From: Anaerolineaceae bacterium | GTDB taxonomy: Bacteria; Chloroflexota; Anaerolineae; Anaerolineales; Anaerolineaceae | Direction: 5' to 3' | DNA length: 13,759 nucleotides | NCBI GenBank assembly: GCA_011620505.1 | Contig: WOZA01000091.1 | Location: 1 to 13,759, forward strand | Shown: piece by piece, positions 1 through 6,810 of the stretch | Numbering within the stretch: position 1 is the first letter of the stretch | Layout: every line of letters starts with the position of its first letter | Notes under the pieces: model-generated | The model's input: the letters and a program-made list of their open reading frames with translations, nothing else | Told to the model about the DNA's origin: nothing | The model's database searches: none | Program-made: the position numbers and the translations under genes

Positions 1-180
1 TCAGCCTCTTATTATATTCGAAAAAAAACACAACATTGAACCGGCATAAGGATGACAGCGCAGTCACGATCCCTCAAGCGTTGTAGTCAGGCTGAGGCAA
101 AGGAGAAGGGATCTGGCTCAAATGACGCGGAAAAGTGGCATTCCTGCGGTTTCGGGCAGAACGTGTGTTAAAATCCAGGC
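1..180. promoter_or_regulatory. Upstream region of holB, possibly divergent
   Basis: No gene is visible in these 180 bases. On the plus strand an extended -10 (TGT then TAAAAT, 169-174) lies six bases before the holB ATG at 181, so the transcript would start at or next to the ATG, and no Shine-Dalgarno is present. No convincing -35 is seen. On the minus strand a perfect TATAAT (complement of 11-16) could be the -10 of a gene reading leftwards out of the window, with a poor -35 (TTCAAT about 18 bases upstream). The holB -10 is the better supported; the leftward promoter is a guess. Confidence 0.45.
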
Positions 181-1185
181 ATGTCATGGAATATTCTGGG
201 TCATGAAACAGCCATCCAATTCCTGCAAATTCATTCCCAACCTGAGAACGTTCGTCACGCCTATTTAATTACTGGCGCGGAAGGCGTCGGACGCGAAACG
301 CTGGCGCTGGCGTTCGTGAAAGCGCTGAATTGCGTCAATCCTCCAAGCAAAGGGGATTTTTGCGGGGTGTGCCAGCCTTGCCGCCAGATTGAGGCGCAGG
401 CTTTTCCGGATCTGGCGATCCTGCGGGTTGCTGAAGGAGCCAGAGAACTGAAAATCGAGCAGATACGTGCCATGCAGCAGTCATTAGCGCTTACTCCGTA
501 TCAATCCAAATATCGCGTTGTCCTCATTCCGGACTTTCAAAGGGCAACCCTTGGGGCTTCGAACGCCCTGCTCAAGTCGCTTGAAGAGCCGCCTGCCCGC
601 GCGATTCTCATCCTGACGGCTGACGCGCGCGAGAGCTTGCTTGAGACGATTGCCTCCCGCTGCGAGTTGGTACGCCTGCGCCCGATGCGCATCGACGAGC
701 TGGCGAAAGAATTGCAGGAGAAGCATGAGTTGAGCGAGGCTGAATCACGTAAGCTGGCACAGCTCGCCGGTGGACGCGTGGGCACGGCGATGCACTATCT
801 GCGAGATGAGGATTTACTCGAAAAGTATCATAACGCGCTCGATCAGCTTGAGGAAATTCTTAACCTGAACCTGCGCGGCAGACTTAAGTACGTCGAGAAT
901 TTGCAGCGGGCAAAGGGGCAGGTGCGGGAAAATTACGGCTTTTTGATTGCGACCTGGCTGACCTTTTGGCGCGATGTGCTGATATGCAGTGAAGCAAACG
1001 AGGTGCCACTGGTCAACTTGGCAATGGAGGACTTGACCCGGCGTACCGCGGCTGGATTAAACCTGCAGAGAGTCGCAAGCATCCTGAAACGTCACGAAGA
1101 AGCGCTGACAATGTTGGACCAGTATGTCAATCCCCGTTTGATTCTCGAGAATCTACTGCTCGATTTGCCCAGACTGGAGTCTTGA
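181..1185 (+). CDS. holB: DNA polymerase III subunit delta' (clamp loader)
   Basis: 334 residues, the usual size for the delta' subunit of the clamp loader, which with delta and tau/gamma places the beta sliding clamp on primed DNA. The N-terminal AAA+ fold has a degenerate P-loop (GAEGVGRE, 32-39) with Arg where ATP-binding subunits have Lys, as expected for the non-hydrolysing delta' subunit. Four cysteines (C51, C61, C64, C67) form the zinc module known from delta' and gamma/tau. NALLKSLEEPP and the SRC motif (159-161), which supplies the arginine finger to the neighbouring subunit, are both present. The C-terminal helical part is less conserved. The ATG at 181 follows a TAAAAT box by six bases without a Shine-Dalgarno, suggesting leaderless translation. 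The stop overlaps the start region of the transporter gene, so the two are probably co-transcribed. Confidence 0.93.
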   Translation: MSWNILGHETAIQFLQIHSQPENVRHAYLITGAEGVGRETLALAFVKALNCVNPPSKGDFCGVCQPCRQIEAQAFPDLAILRVAEGARELKIEQIRAMQQSLALTPYQSKYRVVLIPDFQRATLGASNALLKSLEEPPARAILILTADARESLLETIASRCELVRLRPMRIDELAKELQEKHELSEAESRKLAQLAGGRVGTAMHYLRDEDLLEKYHNALDQLEEILNLNLRGRLKYVENLQRAKGQVRENYGFLIATWLTFWRDVLICSEANEVPLVNLAMEDLTRRTAAGLNLQRVASILKRHEEALTMLDQYVNPRLILENLLLDLPRLES

Positions 1186-1187
1186 GC

Positions 1188-2435
1188 TTGAGTGACGAGA
1201 TGAATTTGACGCCTGAGAATTCTCAGCCAGAACAACCCTCGCAGTCTCCTGCATCACCCAATGAGTCCGCAGAACAAGCGCCAACCCCGCTGAAAAAGAA
1301 ATTGATCGAGCTCATGCTGGTGAGCCTTAAAATAGGCTCCACCAGCTTTGGTGCTCCCACCGCGCACATCGCCATGATGGAAGACGAGTTTGTGCGCAAG
1401 CGTAAATGGGTCACTCCCGAACATTTTCTGGATCTTCTTGCAGTCTCCAACCTCATCCCTGGGCCGAATGCCAGTGAGACCTGTTACCACGTGGGATACG
1501 TCTACGCCGGCTATCCGGGGCTGCTGGTTGCAGGCTTCAGTTTTATCCTGCCTGCTTTTATTGCCAGTATGGTGCTCTCCTGGGTGTATGTGCGATTTGG
1601 CAGCCTGCCGGAGCTTGAGGGTTTGTTCTACTTTTTAAATCCGCTGGTGCTTGGTATCGTGCTGGTAACCACCTGGCGCATCGGTAAGAGCAGCCTGGTG
1701 GGATGGGAGCAATTCCTGCTCTTTGGTTTGGCTCTGGTTGGTAAACTTGTGGATGTAAATGAAGTCCTGATCATGCTTGGCTGTGGTGCGCTTGCTGTGC
1801 TGCTGCATCATAGTATCAAACGCAAGCCTGGAACACATGGAAATCTGCTCTTATCTTTTGTGCCGCTGCCATTGATAGGTGTCGCATTAAAAATGCTGTT
1901 CGAAACTGTCGGCGAACGTGCCTGGCAAATTTTTTGGTATTTTTTACGCACGGGCGCGGTGCTTTTTGGCTCATCCCTGGTCTTGTTCGCTTTGATCGAA
2001 AAAGATGTGGTAAGCCGCTTTGGATGGTTGACCACTCAGCAGCTTACCGACGCCATCGCCGTAGGGCAGATCACGCCAGGCCCTGTGCTTTCTTCGAGCA
2101 CGTTTGTGGGCTATCTTGCCGGAGGTTTTTGGGGTGGAGTGGCATCCACGGTTGGGGTGTTTCTTCCTTCATTCATTATCGTAGCAGTCACGGCCCCATT
2201 GGTTAAGAAAATGCGCGAAAACGCAATTACCAGCGCCTTCCTGAAGGGGGTAAACGCGGCTGTGGTGGCACTGATCCTGATGGTCTGTGTCAGCCTGGCG
2301 CAAAATGCCCTCGTGGATGTCTGGACTGTCCTGATCCTCCTGGCAGGATTTCTTGCGATGCTGCTGCTGAAGGCTCAACCGTATATGCTGGTTTTGGCGG
2401 GTTTGGCAATGGGCTTGATCAATGCGCTGCTTTAA
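1188..2435 (+). CDS. chrA: ChrA-family chromate/anion transporter, two CHR domains
   Basis: Inner-membrane protein of about 415 residues with two homologous CHR halves, the long bidomain form of the chromate ion transporter family. The first half carries SFGAPTAHIAMMEDEFV and the PGPN motif; the second carries LFGSSLVLFALIEKDVV and ITPGPVLSS. Many hydrophobic segments run to the C-terminus, after a polar Pro/Ser/Gln-rich N-terminal tail of roughly 30 residues. Family members export chromate, but for many bacterial homologues the natural substrate is unproven. Start choice: the frame opens with TTG at 1182, inside the holB stop, but GGAG at 1176-1179 is only two bases from it and eight from the TTG at 1188, so 1188 is preferred; ATG at 1200 is a third option. 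The overlap with holB implies translational coupling, though no functional link to replication is apparent. Confidence 0.88.
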   Translation: MSDEMNLTPENSQPEQPSQSPASPNESAEQAPTPLKKKLIELMLVSLKIGSTSFGAPTAHIAMMEDEFVRKRKWVTPEHFLDLLAVSNLIPGPNASETCYHVGYVYAGYPGLLVAGFSFILPAFIASMVLSWVYVRFGSLPELEGLFYFLNPLVLGIVLVTTWRIGKSSLVGWEQFLLFGLALVGKLVDVNEVLIMLGCGALAVLLHHSIKRKPGTHGNLLLSFVPLPLIGVALKMLFETVGERAWQIFWYFLRTGAVLFGSSLVLFALIEKDVVSRFGWLTTQQLTDAIAVGQITPGPVLSSSTFVGYLAGGFWGGVASTVGVFLPSFIIVAVTAPLVKKMRENAITSAFLKGVNAAVVALILMVCVSLAQNALVDVWTVLILLAGFLAMLLLKAQPYMLVLAGLAMGLINALL

Positions 2436-2461
2436 TTCAGCGGCAGTAAACCCGGATTTGG

Positions 2462-2476
2462 TACAATCATCTGTCT
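2462..2476 (+). promoter_or_regulatory. -10 box of pcrA, near-leaderless
   Basis: TACAAT at 2462-2467 ends nine bases before the pcrA ATG. The sequence between has no Shine-Dalgarno. A clear -35 is not seen (TTCAGC at 2436-2441 would need a 20-base spacer). The transcript would start two or three bases before the ATG. Confidence 0.45.
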
Positions 2477-4663
2477 ATGAATGACTTGCTCGATCTTCTC
2501 AATCCCCAGCAGCAACAAGCTGTAGCGGCTCCAGCTGGACCAACCCTTGTTTTGGCGGGACCTGGCTCCGGCAAAACGCGCGTACTGACCTACCGTATTG
2601 CCTATTTGATCGGAGCCCTGAACGTGCCAGCCTATCGCATCCTGGCAGTAACTTTTACGAACAAAGCTGCCCGGCAAATGGACGAACGGGTGCAAAAACT
2701 GATAGGCGAGCAAGCCAACGGTTTGTGGCTGGGAACCTTCCATGCCATCTGCGGCAGAATCCTGCGCCGCGAGGCGGACTTGCTGCCCGTGAACCAGAAT
2801 TTTGTCATTTTTGACGCAGATGACCAGCTTGCCCTGATGAAGGAAATCGTCCGCGAAAGCAATCTCGACGAAAAACTATACCGCCCGGCATCTCTGCTGG
2901 ATGCCATCTCGCGTGCCAAGAACGATCTGATCGGGCCAGACACCTACCCGGTTAAGAACTTCCGCGATGAACAGGTCCAGCGCTTTTTCATCCTCTATCA
3001 GCAGCGGCTGGTGAAAAATAATGCCATGGATTTTGACGACATGCTCGTCTATACCAACCGGATCCTCCAGGACTATCCGGTCGTACGCGACACATACGGA
3101 CATAAGTTTGAACACATCCTGGTGGACGAATTTCAGGACACAAACCTGGCGCAGTATGCTATTCTGCGTCTGCTGGCACAAAAACATCGCAACCTCTACG
3201 TTGTCGGCGATGAAGATCAGAGCATTTACCGCTGGCGCGGCGCGGATTATCGTAATATTTTACGATTTCAGCAGGACTTCAAGGACGCGAAGACCCTCCT
3301 GCTCGAGCAAAACTATCGCTCCACGCAAACCATTCTGAATGGAGCCATGGCGGTGATCGATCATAACCGCAATCGGACTGCCAAGAAACTTTTCACTGAC
3401 GCGAAAAAAGGAGAGAAGATCAATCTTCTGATCGCCCAGGATGATCGCGAAGAAGCAGAGATGGTTGTCAGCGCGATTGAGCAAGCCATCACCCATCAGA
3501 AGATCAGCCCGGGCGCGTTTGCCATCATGTACCGCACAAACGCACAATCCCGTCTGCTGGAAGAAGCCTTCCGTCGAGCGGGATTGAATTACCGCCTGGT
3601 TGGTGCGCAGCGTTTCTACGGACGGCGCGAGGTCAAGGACATAATCGCCTACATGCGCCTGGTTTACAACCCGCTGGATGAGATCAGCATGCGCAGGGTG
3701 ATCAACCTGCCGCCAAGGGGCATTGGCGATAAAACCATCGAGAAGGTAGCGGAACTTGCCGCCCAGGAGAACCTGAGCGTGGGAGAAATCCTCTTGGGGC
3801 TTGCAAAAGGCAATCCAGCCTGGCAGGAAGCGCTTGGCAGAGAGGCGACCCGCCTGATAAGCTTTGGGCGGATGTTGCAGGGCTGGCGCGAGTGCGCGGA
3901 GAAGAACCGGATCACCGTCTTGTTTGACCGCATTCTGGAGGATATCGGCTATCAGGCGCACATCCAGGACCAGAGCGAAGAAGGTTTGGACCGGTGGGAG
4001 AACGTCCTGGAGCTGCGAACTGTGGTGCTGGAGTACGAAGAGCAGGGCCTGCAGGCCTTCCTGGAGTCTATGGCACTGGTCGCGGACCAGGACACCCTGC
4101 CCGATGACGTCGACGCGCCAACCATGCTGACGCTTCACGCTGCAAAGGGACTGGAGTTCGACCAGGTGTTCATCACCGGTCTGGACGAGATGCTCTTACC
4201 GCACAGCCGCTCACGTGATGATGAGGAAGACCTGGCAGAGGAACGCCGCCTGCTTTATGTGGGCATCACACGTGCCCGAAAACGCCTGACCCTGACGCGC
4301 GCCCGACGGCGCCGCAGCCCCTATGGCAGTTATGAAGAGACCATTCCCAGCCGTTTTCTGGATGATTTACCATCTGAGCTCCTGCAGGGCAGCCCACGGG
4401 ACTTACCCGGGCGGTTCAGTTACGGACGGGAAAACGGATATTCCAGGTGGGAGACGCCTTCGTGGATGCGTAGCGCTCCTCCCTTAAAGGAAGAGCCTGT
4501 CACGCGCTACAAGACGGGTATGCAGGTGAAACACGCCACCTATGGGCGCGGCGTGGTCAAGACCAGCAAACTGGAGCACGGCGATGAAACCGTGGAAGTG
4601 TATTTTGAGGGGTTTGGTCTGAAAGCGCTGGTAGCTTCACTGGCGAAACTTGAAATCCTGTGA
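2477..4663 (+). CDS. pcrA: ATP-dependent 3'-5' DNA helicase, PcrA/UvrD family
   Basis: 728 residues, typical length for this superfamily 1A helicase, which unwinds DNA in nucleotide excision repair, mismatch repair and plasmid replication and removes RecA filaments. All helicase motifs are visible in order: Q-motif (LLNPQQQQAV), Walker A GPGSGKT (28-34), Ia VTFTNKAARQM, Ib GTFHAICGRIL, Walker B DEFQD (217-221), III GDEDQSIYRWRGAD, IV QNYRST, V LTLHAAKGLEF (551-561) and VI RRLLYVGITRAR (590-601). The last 55 or so residues (from about KTGMQVKHATYGRGVV) match the Tudor-like C-terminal domain that in PcrA/UvrD contacts RNA polymerase; this separates it from Rep. pcrA and uvrD are not distinguishable from sequence alone; the symbol is by convention. 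Its own TACAAT box lies just upstream, and no Shine-Dalgarno precedes the ATG. Confidence 0.95.
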   Translation: MNDLLDLLNPQQQQAVAAPAGPTLVLAGPGSGKTRVLTYRIAYLIGALNVPAYRILAVTFTNKAARQMDERVQKLIGEQANGLWLGTFHAICGRILRREADLLPVNQNFVIFDADDQLALMKEIVRESNLDEKLYRPASLLDAISRAKNDLIGPDTYPVKNFRDEQVQRFFILYQQRLVKNNAMDFDDMLVYTNRILQDYPVVRDTYGHKFEHILVDEFQDTNLAQYAILRLLAQKHRNLYVVGDEDQSIYRWRGADYRNILRFQQDFKDAKTLLLEQNYRSTQTILNGAMAVIDHNRNRTAKKLFTDAKKGEKINLLIAQDDREEAEMVVSAIEQAITHQKISPGAFAIMYRTNAQSRLLEEAFRRAGLNYRLVGAQRFYGRREVKDIIAYMRLVYNPLDEISMRRVINLPPRGIGDKTIEKVAELAAQENLSVGEILLGLAKGNPAWQEALGREATRLISFGRMLQGWRECAEKNRITVLFDRILEDIGYQAHIQDQSEEGLDRWENVLELRTVVLEYEEQGLQAFLESMALVADQDTLPDDVDAPTMLTLHAAKGLEFDQVFITGLDEMLLPHSRSRDDEEDLAEERRLLYVGITRARKRLTLTRARRRRSPYGSYEETIPSRFLDDLPSELLQGSPRDLPGRFSYGRENGYSRWETPSWMRSAPPLKEEPVTRYKTGMQVKHATYGRGVVKTSKLEHGDETVEVYFEGFGLKALVASLAKLEIL

Positions 4664-4675
4664 ATCAAAGAAGGG

Positions 4676-4924
4676 TTATACCCGCCAACTCTTGCCGCAG
4701 TTCTGACAAATTGCCAGTTTTTTCGTGGTAGTTTTCGCCGTAAATCTGTGGGGTTTAAAAAGTTCGAAAAAGAGTTTTGGCAGCGTTAAAAAAATCCACA
4801 GCAGTGGCTCAATCAGCCAACCAATCGTGAGCCAGTAAAGCAGCGACTTCTTCTTTGTCTTGAAGGTTGTCTCAGTCACTGCCTGAATAGCTACCTGTGT
4901 CGAGCCACATCTTGGGCATCGCAT
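4676..4924 (-). CDS. Small zinc-ribbon protein with hydrophobic core
   Basis: 82-residue protein of unknown function. It has two CxxC knuckles at the extreme ends (C3/C6 and C73/C76, the latter in CQNCGKSW) that can form one zinc ribbon by bringing the termini together. Between them is a long hydrophobic stretch (about 28-55, rich in Trp, Leu and Phe), probably one or two membrane-inserted or hairpin segments, flanked by Lys-rich runs. The layout resembles short uncharacterised zinc-ribbon proteins in Gram-positives and phages, recalled from memory and not searched. GGAG ten bases before the ATG supports the start; TAAAAT (complement of 4963-4968) could be its -10. It converges with pcrA with only 12 bases between the stops and no clear terminator. 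It overlaps no other plausible gene. Confidence 0.75.
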   Translation of the reverse strand: MRCPRCGSTQVAIQAVTETTFKTKKKSLLYWLTIGWLIEPLLWIFLTLPKLFFELFKPHRFTAKTTTKKLAICQNCGKSWRV

Positions 4925-5008
4925 AATGAAAATTCTCCAGTTTTTTCTAAACAGCTGCCTTTATTTTACGATGATATTTGGCATCGATTCGACGCCATTA
5001 CAAAGCCC

Positions 5009-5048
5009 TTTGTTAAGCCTTCAAAACCGCTATAATAAATGAAGGAGG
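5009..5048 (+). promoter_or_regulatory. Promoter and Shine-Dalgarno of the UPF0173 gene
   Basis: A perfect -10 TATAAT lies at 5031-5036, with TTGTTA (5010-5015, 15-base spacer) or TTTGTT (5009-5014, 16) as the -35. GGAGG at 5044-5048 sits eight bases before the ATG at 5057. An in-frame ATG at 5039 begins two bases after the -10 and so is upstream of the expected transcript start, which rules it out as the start. Confidence 0.65.
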
Positions 5049-5056
5049 ACGATACT

Positions 5057-5740
5057 ATGGAAACGATTTATACCTGGTATGGGCACGCAACACATGGATT
5101 AAAAGTGGGTGAGAGCCGACTGCTGATCGACCCCTACTTCACTGGTAACCCTGCTGCCACAGTAAATCCGGAACACCTCAGCGCTGACTACATCCTCATC
5201 ACGCACGGTCACGGCGATCATATTGGCGACACCGTCTCCATTGCCAAGAGAACCGGCGCTTTGTGCATCAGCAATGCCGAGATCAGCACCTGGCTGCGCA
5301 ATAAGGGGCTCAAGACCCACCCCCAGCATATCGGTGGCGGCTATCACTACCCATTCGGCTATCTCAAGCTGACCCAAGCGCTGCATGGATCTTCTCTGCC
5401 TGATGGAAGCTATGGCGGCAATCCTGCGGGGTTTCTGCTAACTACTCCAGATGTAAAAAAGATCTATATTGCGGGTGACACTGGCTTGTTTGGGGATATG
5501 CAACTTATCGGCGATGAAGGCATTGACTTGGCAGTGATCCCAATTGGCGATAATTACACCATGGGTCCGGAGGATGCGCTCATCGCTGTCAAGTTGCTGC
5601 GTCCCAAGCGCGTGGTGCCTGTGCACTACAACACCTGGGAATTGATCGCCCAGGATCCGCAAGCCTGGAAAAAGCGCGTTGAATCTGAAACGGAAACGAA
5701 AGTGATGGTTCTGCAACCAGGTGAGAGCCTGAGTCTGTGA
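5057..5740 (+). CDS. UPF0173 family metal-dependent hydrolase (MBL fold)
   Basis: 227 residues, matching the UPF0173 (YtkL-like) branch of the metallo-beta-lactamase superfamily. The metal site is clear: THGHGDH at 49-55 supplies H50, H52, D54 and H55; H110 in QALHGSS, D141 in AGDTGLFGD and H190 in PVHYNTWE complete a two-metal centre. The start YTWYGHATHGLKV and IDPYFTGNP are family hallmarks. The physiological substrate is unknown; the fold suggests hydrolysis of an ester or phosphoester-like bond in the cytoplasm. No signal peptide is present. The molybdopterin protein gene begins seven bases after the stop, so the two are probably one operon, but no biochemical connection is known. Confidence 0.9.
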   Translation: METIYTWYGHATHGLKVGESRLLIDPYFTGNPAATVNPEHLSADYILITHGHGDHIGDTVSIAKRTGALCISNAEISTWLRNKGLKTHPQHIGGGYHYPFGYLKLTQALHGSSLPDGSYGGNPAGFLLTTPDVKKIYIAGDTGLFGDMQLIGDEGIDLAVIPIGDNYTMGPEDALIAVKLLRPKRVVPVHYNTWELIAQDPQAWKKRVESETETKVMVLQPGESLSL

Positions 5741-5747
5741 GGGTGAG

Positions 5748-6371
5748 ATGTTTAGAAAATTAGATTCTGAGACAAAAAAACGCCTGCCTCCGGGGCAGCA
5801 CCTGACGGAACGGTTTCCAGTCCTGCATTACGGTCCGGTGCCACAGCTGGACCTGGAGAACTGGACCTTCAGAGTCTGGGGCGAGGTTGAGAAACCCCTG
5901 CTGCTCACCTGGGACGAATTCAATGCGCTTCCGCGCACCAAGTTGCACATGGACATCCATTGTGTGACCACCTGGAGCAAACTCGATACGAATTGGGAAG
6001 GCGTCAGCCTGAAAACCCTGCGGGAACTGGGGCTGGTGGTGCCAAAACCTGGCGCGCGCTTTGTGATCCAGCATGCGGAATTTGGCTATACCGCAAACCT
6101 GCCGCTGGCAGTGATGGACGCGGACAACTTCCTGCTGGCAACCCACTACGAAGGGCAGCCGATCAGCCTGGAACACGGCGCGCCTTTACGCGGTATCTGC
6201 GGGGCAATCCCGGGACGGGATGACCTGAAGGATGTGTACTTCTGGAAGGGAGCCAAATGGCTGCGAGGGCTTGAATTCTCGCAGACGGATGTTCCCGGGT
6301 TCTGGGAGCGGGCTGGCTACCACAACGAAGGTGACGTCTGGCTTGAACAACGCTACGCACGAGGTTTTTGA
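5748..6371 (+). CDS. Sulfite oxidase-like molybdopterin oxidoreductase
   Basis: 207-residue protein of the sulfite-oxidase-type molybdopterin-binding fold (oxidoreductase molybdopterin domain, YuiH-like). LHMDIHCVTTWSKLDTNWEGV contains C72, the expected thiolate ligand to molybdenum. The C-terminal KGAKWLRGLEF, GFWERAGYHNEGD and WLEQRY segments are typical. It has neither a twin-arginine nor an ordinary signal peptide, nor a heme or dimerisation domain, so it is probably a cytoplasmic, stand-alone molybdenum protein of unknown substrate, unlike MsrP. Between HGAPLR (143-148) and FWKGAKW (165-171) the linker GICGAIPGRDDLKDVY seems longer than in relatives I recall. The ATG at 5748 is preceded directly by GGGTGAG (5741-5747), tight for a Shine-Dalgarno. 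It sits seven bases after the UPF0173 stop; no terminator follows at once. Confidence 0.88.
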   Translation: MFRKLDSETKKRLPPGQHLTERFPVLHYGPVPQLDLENWTFRVWGEVEKPLLLTWDEFNALPRTKLHMDIHCVTTWSKLDTNWEGVSLKTLRELGLVVPKPGARFVIQHAEFGYTANLPLAVMDADNFLLATHYEGQPISLEHGAPLRGICGAIPGRDDLKDVYFWKGAKWLRGLEFSQTDVPGFWERAGYHNEGDVWLEQRYARGF

Positions 6372-6563
6372 TTTAGCAACCCAATTGACAAATAAAGATA
6401 TTGCAATAGTCAGTAGGTCGTATAAAGTGCCCGTTAGGGTAAATAGACCGCCTCATGATGTTAATTTGACATAAGTGTGGTGCAATCTCAGTCTGAAAGG
6501 TGTTTATTTGGCGGAGTGCGCAAAAGAAGCGCTTTTCAGCCTATCAACCATGGGCAAAGACCA
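6372..6563. other. AT-rich non-coding stretch with a degenerate direct repeat
   Basis: No supportable coding sequence is seen between the molybdopterin protein gene and the structured element. Two perfect TTGACA hexamers occur (6385-6390 and 6466-6471), each followed by TGCAAT (6402-6407, 6481-6486) and then TCAGT (6410-6414, 6488-6492), a rough direct repeat about 80 bases apart. Neither TTGACA has a good -10 at 16-18 bases. A small AAAAG/CTTTT hairpin lies at 6522-6536. Confidence 0.4.
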
Positions 6564-6740
6564 GTGTCCGTTGTTGTAAGGCGAGCTTGAGGACACCGTA
6601 AACTATGTTATGAACGAGCGTATCGTGCCCTCAATCCGCCGGCAATGATGAGCAGGTAGCCACGCTCATTGGCGTGATGGCGGATTGGAAGCATAATAAG
6701 GTCTGTTCATGATGAAATACGCAGTGCTTCCAAGCTCGCC
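6564..6740. repeat. Nested inverted-repeat element, candidate structured RNA or small mobile-element relic
   Basis: Several perfect inverted repeats interlock. P1: GGCGAGCTTG (6580-6589) with CAAGCTCGCC (6731-6740). P2: CAATCCGCC (6632-6640) with GGCGGATTG (6679-6687). P3, inside P2: ATGAGC (6648-6653) with GCTCAT (6664-6669). P4: GAAGCA (6688-6693) with TGCTTC (6725-6730), extendable to TTGGAAGCA/TGCTTCCAA. P5: GTGTCC (6564-6569) with GGACAC (6591-6596), which would make a pseudoknot with P1 or compete with it. P2, P4 and the 3' strand of P1 abut with no unpaired base, as in a multi-way junction with stacked helices. A terminator follows at 6763. No long ORF crosses it and it matches no RNA family I recognise (not RNase P, tmRNA, SRP or 6S as far as I can tell). 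The alternative is a short element with imperfect terminal repeats from TGTCCG (6565) to CCGACA (about 6755-6760). Confidence 0.5.
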
Positions 6741-6762
6741 CTTGTACGAACTATCCGACATT

Positions 6763-6793
6763 AAAAAAAACAGGGCGTAAGTCCTGTTTTTTT
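6763..6793. terminator. Bidirectional intrinsic terminator
   Basis: A-tract (6763-6770), then CAGGGC-GTAA-GTCCTG (6771-6786; one G-T pair, GNRA-type GTAA loop), then seven T residues (6787-6793). It works in both directions: it ends the minus-strand LysM/SdrD gene (stop at 6811-6813) and any plus-strand transcript from the molybdopterin gene or the structured element. Confidence 0.85.
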
Positions 6794-6810
6794 GTAGTCT
6801 TGGAGATCAG

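Noticed and set aside
1..95. TCAGCCT (1-7) and AGGCTGA (89-95) inverted repeat
   Set aside because: Seven bases with 81 between them is compatible with chance and nothing else supports a structure.
3260..4138. 292-residue open frame on the minus strand inside pcrA
   Set aside because: It lies wholly within a complete, motif-perfect helicase gene in the opposite direction, has no Shine-Dalgarno-led start or recognisable domain, and similar antisense open frames occur under most genes here.
4673..4683. GGGT-TAT-ACCC hairpin between the convergent pcrA and zinc-ribbon genes as a terminator
   Set aside because: Only four base pairs, no T run on either side, and it overlaps the zinc-ribbon stop codon.
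5760..6176. 138-residue minus-strand open frame under the molybdopterin protein gene
   Set aside because: It is antisense to a recognised gene with intact motifs; composition fits a shadow of its codon use.
6385..6426. Perfect TTGACA at 6385 with TATAAA at 6421 as a promoter
   Set aside because: The spacing is 30 bases, far beyond what sigma-70 promoters tolerate.
6614..6709. Short plus-strand frame in the structured element reading like a protein (NDEQVATLIGVMADW)
   Set aside because: It is about 30 codons, with no start codon or Shine-Dalgarno in a sensible place, and no family recognised; the inverted repeats explain the sequence better. A decayed gene fragment cannot be fully excluded.
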